DNA of 64,000 nt from Aliiroseovarius subalbicans (GTDB lineage Bacteria; Pseudomonadota; Alphaproteobacteria; Rhodobacterales; Rhodobacteraceae), in NCBI RefSeq assembly GCF_022678625.1, contig NZ_JALBYQ010000001.1:62001-126000 (forward strand), given 5' to 3'. A model generated the notes under the pieces. That model ran no database searches and was not told where the DNA came from. It worked only from the letters and a program-made list of their open reading frames with translations. Positions within the stretch are counted from its first letter, which is position 1. Each line of letters starts with the position of its first letter. Positions 60,610 through 64,000 of this stretch are shown piece by piece. A program made the translations under genes and the position numbers.

Positions 60610-61460
60610 GCCGGCACCTGTTGGAGGTGCTTGGCAGCGCGGGCAGCTTCGGCCTCCAGCACCGGAAAATCGGGCACGTCGTTGTCCCATTCGATCAGGG
60701 TCGGACGTGCACCGCCTTGCGCAAGGGTATAGTCATACAGCGCCCAGACCGGATCGACGATCTCGGCGCCGTGGCTGTCGATCAACAGCGGGCGACCGTG
60801 GTCGTCTTCATCTTCGTCATGTCCGCCCAGATGAATTTCCTGCACCAGATCAAGCGGATAGGCATCGACATAGGCGCGCGGTTCAAAGCCCAGGTTGGTG
60901 GCCGAAACGAAGACGTTGTTCACGTCCAACAGCAGGCCGCAGCCGGTGCGCCGGGCAATTTCGCGCAGGAAATCGGGTTCGGACCAGGTGCTTTCGGCAA
61001 AGGCCAGGTAGGAGGACGGGTTTTCCAGCAACATCTGGCGGCCAAGCACCTCTTGCAGCTGATCAATGTGGTCGCCCACGCGGGTCAGCGTCGCGTCGGT
61101 ATAGGGCAGGGGCAGCAGGTCGTTCAAAAAGGCGCTGTCATGGGTGGACCAGGCCAGATGTTCGGAAAAGCTGGCCGGTTGCAGCCAGTCGCACAGGTGT
61201 TTCAACCGCGCCAGATGGTCCGGATCCAGCGGGGTTTCGCCGCCGATCGACAGGCCCACGCCGTGCACGGAAATCGCGAACCGCTCGGCCAGGTGGCGCA
61301 GTTGCGCCAGCGGCCGACCCCCGTCGCCCATATAGTTTTCTGCATGGATTTCCAGCCACTTGACCGATCCGGGATCCTGCATCAAAGCGGCGAAGTGCTG
61401 CGGTTTGTAGCCGATGCCGGCGGCCGGGGGCAGGGGGGTGAAACGGGTCGCGTCAAGCAT
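60606..61460 (-). CDS. bufB: DUF692 multinuclear-iron oxidative enzyme (BufB/MbnB family)
   Basis: A 284-residue TIM-barrel enzyme of the DUF692 family, which modifies cysteines of a peptide precursor using an iron cluster. Metal-binding motifs seen include [58 protein letters not shown] and LIEWDND. It is the maturase of the adjacent cysteine-containing precursor. The ATG at 61460 has GGAGATCCCC ahead. The stop overlaps bufC. Confidence 0.93.
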   Translation of the reverse strand: MLDATRFTPLPPAAGIGYKPQHFAALMQDPGSVKWLEIHAENYMGDGGRPLAQLRHLAERFAISVHGVGLSIGGETPLDPDHLARLKHLCDWLQPASFSEHLAWSTHDSAFLNDLLPLPYTDATLTRVGDHIDQLQEVLGRQMLLENPSSYLAFAESTWSEPDFLREIARRTGCGLLLDVNNVFVSATNLGFEPRAYVDAYPLDLVQEIHLGGHDEDEDDHGRPLLIDSHGAEIVDPVWALYDYTLAQGGARPTLIEWDNDVPDFPVLEAEAARAAKHLQQVPA

Positions 61461-61471
61461 GGGGATCTCCG

Positions 61472-61506
61472 AAAAAAAGCGCCCCCGGAACGGATTCCGA
61501 GGGCGC
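61472..61506 (-). terminator. Terminator-like hairpin between bufA and bufB
   Basis: GCGCCCCCGGAA (61479-61490) pairs with TTCCGAGGGCGC (61495-61506) with one mismatch and a 4-base loop. On the minus strand it is followed by seven T. It begins 8 bases after the bufA stop, so most transcripts should end here and give excess precursor. Confidence 0.85.
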
Positions 61507-61514
61507 GAAGGGGG

Positions 61515-61817
61515 TTAGCCCGCCATGTCACGCTCAAGCGCTTCAAGCGAGCCCATGCGTGCGGTACCGTCGGCCATTGCCGGCAGTTCCATGGTGGTGC
61601 AGGTGCCAGCGGCAACCACTTTCCAGGCATTGCCCTGGTAATCGACGGTCGAAGAGCCGGCGCAGGTGGTGCCGGGGCCGGCGGCGCAATCGTTCTGGCC
61701 AGCCAGAGCCACGCCAAAGCACTTTTCAGTGTCGGCAGCGGCGGCAGGCAGAGCGTGGGCAACAACAGCGGCAGCAACGGCACCGGCGACGGCGATGGTT
61801 TTCACGGGTTTGGTCAT
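61515..61817 (-). CDS. bufA: Bufferin precursor (DUF2282, BufA1 type)
   Basis: A 100-residue exported RiPP precursor. The signal peptide is about 1-28 ([22 protein letters not shown]). Four cysteines lie in the DUF2282 pattern EKCFG, NDCAAG, TTCAG and GTCTTM. Modified by DUF692 enzymes, such bufferins bind copper in the periplasm, from what is known in Caulobacter. The ATG at 61817 has AGAGGATGTCCCA ahead. The leader hairpin 61826-61878 covers that site. It is the first gene of the operon. Confidence 0.92.
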   Translation of the reverse strand: MTKPVKTIAVAGAVAAAVVAHALPAAAADTEKCFGVALAGQNDCAAGPGTTCAGSSTVDYQGNAWKVVAAGTCTTMELPAMADGTARMGSLEALERDMAG

Positions 61818-61825
61818 TGGGACAT

Positions 61826-61878
61826 CCTCTTTTTCACATCCAGTAATTGGGTATCGCTGATTTGCGATGTGAAAGAGG
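61826..61878 (-). promoter_or_regulatory. Leader hairpin covering the bufA ribosome binding site
   Basis: On the minus strand CCTCTTTCACATC (61878 to 61866) pairs with GATGTGAAAAAGAGG (61840 to 61826); two A are bulged and the loop is 25 bases. The GAGG of the 3' arm is the bufA Shine-Dalgarno, eight bases before the ATG. Folded RNA would hide it. Control by temperature, metal or a trans factor is possible. Confidence 0.65.
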
Positions 61879-61971
61879 TAGTCCGCCAAACCGATCACTG
61901 ACCAATCACAGGCCCGTGCAGCACGCGCCTGTTATGGTTTTGAAACAAACGATTTTGTGAGTTGCATGTGA
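61879..61971. promoter_or_regulatory. buf operon promoter region
   Basis: Between the bufA leader and the shared terminator. No consensus housekeeping promoter was found, so an ECF sigma factor promoter is possible; the exact start is not visible. Confidence 0.35.
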
Positions 61972-61996
61972 AAAGGGCGCCTCATGGACGCCCTTT
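61972..61996. terminator. Terminator after thrS
   Basis: AAAGGGCG (61972-61979) pairs with CGCCCTTT (61989-61996) around a 9-base loop, with T-rich flanks on the minus strand. It lies 22 bases after the thrS stop. Confidence 0.8.
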
Positions 61997-62018
61997 CGTG
62001 TTTATTTTCAAATGGTTA

Positions 62019-63965
62019 TTATTTCAGGTCCGGCGGCGTTGCTTCATCCGCAAGCTGCCTCACAACCTCGTCCAGCGACAGGACCTGCGATTGTTTCTGG
62101 CCCAGGCGGCGCATTGAAATAGTTCGGTCTTCGACTTCTTTCATCCCGATCGCCAGAATCGCGGGTACCTTGCCCAGCGAATGTTCGCGGACCTTGTAGT
62201 TGATCTTTTCGTTGCGGGTGTCGGCCTCGGCGCGCACACCGGCGGCCTTCAGCGCGGCGACGACGTCGTGCACGTAATCGTCCGCATCCGACACGATCGA
62301 GGCAACCACGACCTGGCGCGGCGCGATCCAGAACGGCAGTTTGCCTGCGAAGTTCTCGATCAGGATACCCAGGAACCGTTCGAAGCTGCCCAGGATGGCG
62401 CGGTGCAGCATGACCGGGCGGTGTTTCGCGCCGTCTTCGCCGATATAGGTCGCGTCCAGCCGTTCGGGCAGGACGAAATCGGCCTGGAACGTGCCCAGCT
62501 GCCATTCGCGCCCAATGGCGTCGGTCAGTTTGAAATCCAGCTTCGGGCCGTAAAAAGCGCCTTCGCCGGGATCAAGTTCGAAATCGTCGGTCACGGACCG
62601 GATCGCCGCCTCAAGCGCTGCCTCCGCCTTGTCCCAGACTTCGTCCGAACCTGCGCGGACTTCGGGGCGAGTCGAGAACTTGATCTCAAAGCTTTCAAAA
62701 CCAAGGTCCTTGTAGATCGACGACAGCATTTGCAAAAACTGCGCCGTTTCGCTTTCGATCTGGTCCTCGGTGCAGAAGATGTGCGCGTCATCCTGGGTGA
62801 ACCCGCGCACGCGCATCAGCCCGTGCAGCGCGCCTGACGGCTCATACCGGTTACAGGCGCCAAACTCCGCCATCCGCAAGGGCAGATCGCGATAGGATTT
62901 TAGCCCCTGGTTATAGATCTGCACGTGGCAGGGGCAGTTCATCGGTTTCAGCGCGTTGATCGATTTTTCACGCGCATGTTCCTCGTCCACTTCGACGATG
63001 AACATGTTTTCCTGGTACTTGTCCCAGTGGCCCGAGGCCTCCCACAATTTGCGGTCGACGACCTGGGGCGTGTTCACCTCGACATAGCCATAGTCGTGCT
63101 GGCGCCGCCGCATATAGTTTTGCAGGCCGGTATAGATGGTCCAGCCGTTCGGGTGCCAGAACACCTGGCCCGGCGCCTCTTCTTGCATGTGGAACAAGTC
63201 CATTTCGCGGCCCAGCTTGCGGTGGTCGCGCTTGGCGGCTTCTTCCAGCATATTCAGGTGCTTGCGCAGCCCGTCCTTGGACTGAAACGCGACGCCATAG
63301 ATGCGTTGCAGCATGGCGCGATCTGAATCACCACGCCAATAGGCGCCGGCGACGTTCATCAGCTTGAACGCGTCGCCGGGCACCTGGCCGGTGTGCTGCA
63401 GGTGCGGGCCGCGGCACAGATCCTGCCAATGGCCGTGCCAATACATGCGCAGCGGCTCGTCGCCCGGAATGGCGTCGATCAGCTCGACCTTATAGGGCTC
63501 ACCATTGGCCTTGTAATACTCGACAGCGCGATCGCGCTCCCAGATTTCGGTGGTGACCGGGTCGCGGCGGTTGATGATCTCTTTCATCTTTGCTTCGATC
63601 TCGGCCAGGTCTTCGGGCGTGAACGGCTCTTCGCGGTCGAAATCGTAATACCAGCCGTGCTGAATCACCGGGCCGATCGTGACCTTCACGTCGGGCCAGA
63701 TCTCCTGCACCGCGCGGGCCATGATGTGGGCGGCGTCGTGGCGGATCAGTTCCAGCGCCTGTTCGTCGTCCTTCATCGTGTGAATGGCAATGCTGGCATC
63801 TTCGGTGATCGGCCATTGGAGGTCCCAATGCGCGCCGTTCACGGTTGCGGAAATCGCCTTTTTCGCCAGCGAGTTCGAGATCCCGGCGGCGATTTCGCCG
63901 GCTGTGATGCCGGCGTCGAAGTCACGTGCATTGCCATCGGGGAAAGTAAGGGAAATCTGGGTCAT
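62019..63965 (-). CDS. thrS: Threonyl-tRNA synthetase
   Basis: A 648-residue class II synthetase that charges tRNA-Thr. An N-terminal TGS domain (about 1-62) is followed by the editing domain with [20 protein letters not shown] and its metal site. The catalytic core has the zinc and ATP motifs [50 protein letters not shown] and [23 protein letters not shown]. The anticodon domain follows. The ATG at 63965 has GAGGAGCTTGGGC ahead. The gene is complete in the window. Confidence 0.96.
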   Translation of the reverse strand: MTQISLTFPDGNARDFDAGITAGEIAAGISNSLAKKAISATVNGAHWDLQWPITEDASIAIHTMKDDEQALELIRHDAAHIMARAVQEIWPDVKVTIGPVIQHGWYYDFDREEPFTPEDLAEIEAKMKEIINRRDPVTTEIWERDRAVEYYKANGEPYKVELIDAIPGDEPLRMYWHGHWQDLCRGPHLQHTGQVPGDAFKLMNVAGAYWRGDSDRAMLQRIYGVAFQSKDGLRKHLNMLEEAAKRDHRKLGREMDLFHMQEEAPGQVFWHPNGWTIYTGLQNYMRRRQHDYGYVEVNTPQVVDRKLWEASGHWDKYQENMFIVEVDEEHAREKSINALKPMNCPCHVQIYNQGLKSYRDLPLRMAEFGACNRYEPSGALHGLMRVRGFTQDDAHIFCTEDQIESETAQFLQMLSSIYKDLGFESFEIKFSTRPEVRAGSDEVWDKAEAALEAAIRSVTDDFELDPGEGAFYGPKLDFKLTDAIGREWQLGTFQADFVLPERLDATYIGEDGAKHRPVMLHRAILGSFERFLGILIENFAGKLPFWIAPRQVVVASIVSDADDYVHDVVAALKAAGVRAEADTRNEKINYKVREHSLGKVPAILAIGMKEVEDRTISMRRLGQKQSQVLSLDEVVRQLADEATPPDLK

Positions 63966-64000
63966 GCCCAAGCTCCTCGTCAGTTTGGCGCCCACGGAAC

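Noticed and set aside
60606-61460. Methanobactin biosynthesis
   Set aside because: The DUF692 enzyme is MbnB-like, but there is no MbnC. The precursor is a long signal-peptide DUF2282 protein, and DUF2063 and DoxX are present, which fits bufferins.

Overview
The window is dense, GC-rich bacterial chromosome. Its gene content points to an alphaproteobacterium of the Rhodobacteraceae (Roseobacter-like). The supporting evidence is a taurine-to-sulfoacetaldehyde module (xsc, tauR, tpa, tauABC), a class I lysyl-tRNA synthetase, an alphaproteobacterial-type SOS box (GTTC-N7-GTTC), two tandem TMADH-like demethylases and a bufferin-type RiPP operon. Genus and species cannot be fixed from the sequence. 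I saw no rRNA, tRNA, CRISPR array, insertion sequence or prophage.

Layout. 1-8.3 kb: taurine catabolism. xsc (cut by the left edge), MocR-type tauR, tpa and the tauABC transporter are tied together by three copies of a CTGGACTTAA-like operator. A SOS-box-controlled small gene and a GNAT gene sit between tauR and tpa. 8.3-14.7 kb: a GntR regulator, a class I glutamine amidotransferase divergent from a cytochrome P450 and a glutamine-synthetase-like ligase, then an IclR/class III aminotransferase pair. This set looks like a gamma-glutamylation route for an amine. 14.8-22.0 kb: a tripartite tricarboxylate-type transporter (tctCBA), an aldehyde dehydrogenase and a Tm-1-like UPF0261 protein, then hpaF/hpaR/yciA-like genes. 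22.0-33.0 kb: mostly housekeeping (ettA, nadD, PBP4-type dacB, lysS) with a GST, an MFS transporter, a TerB-like protein and a low-GC orphan with nuclease-like motifs.

33.0-41.9 kb: one minus-strand block. A TetR/BetI-like regulator and two paralogous TMADH-type flavoenzymes (covalent-FMN Cys and 4Fe-4S Cys kept) come first, followed by a DAO-type amine oxidase and a polar amino-acid ABC transporter. It probably handles uptake and demethylation of an N-methylated amino acid or betaine. 42.2-49.4 kb: a large right-handed beta-helix protein that may be a dispersed gene-transfer-agent head-spike fibre, then PPK2, a lytic transglycosylase, a methyltransferase and a MATE pump. 49.6-53.7 kb: aspartate aminotransferase, an XRE regulator coupled to sdhE, a MarR-type regulator, a secreted DUF1194 protein and a glyoxalase.

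53.8-56.1 kb: a lipoprotein followed by a TPR plus beta-barrel Slam/DUF560 protein, the arrangement of a type XI (surface lipoprotein) secretion system with its cargo. 56.4-59.3 kb: thyA-folA, two cold-shock proteins, an ArsC-like reductase and a small membrane protein. 59.3-61.8 kb: a bufferin operon (bufA DUF2282 precursor, bufB DUF692, bufC DUF2063, DoxX). It has a leader hairpin that would cover the bufA ribosome binding site and a terminator-like hairpin between bufA and bufB. The window ends in thrS. The strongest leads are the bufferin operon with its RNA controls, the Slam/lipoprotein pair, the P450-ligase-amidotransferase cluster and the SOS-controlled tandem-repeat protein.
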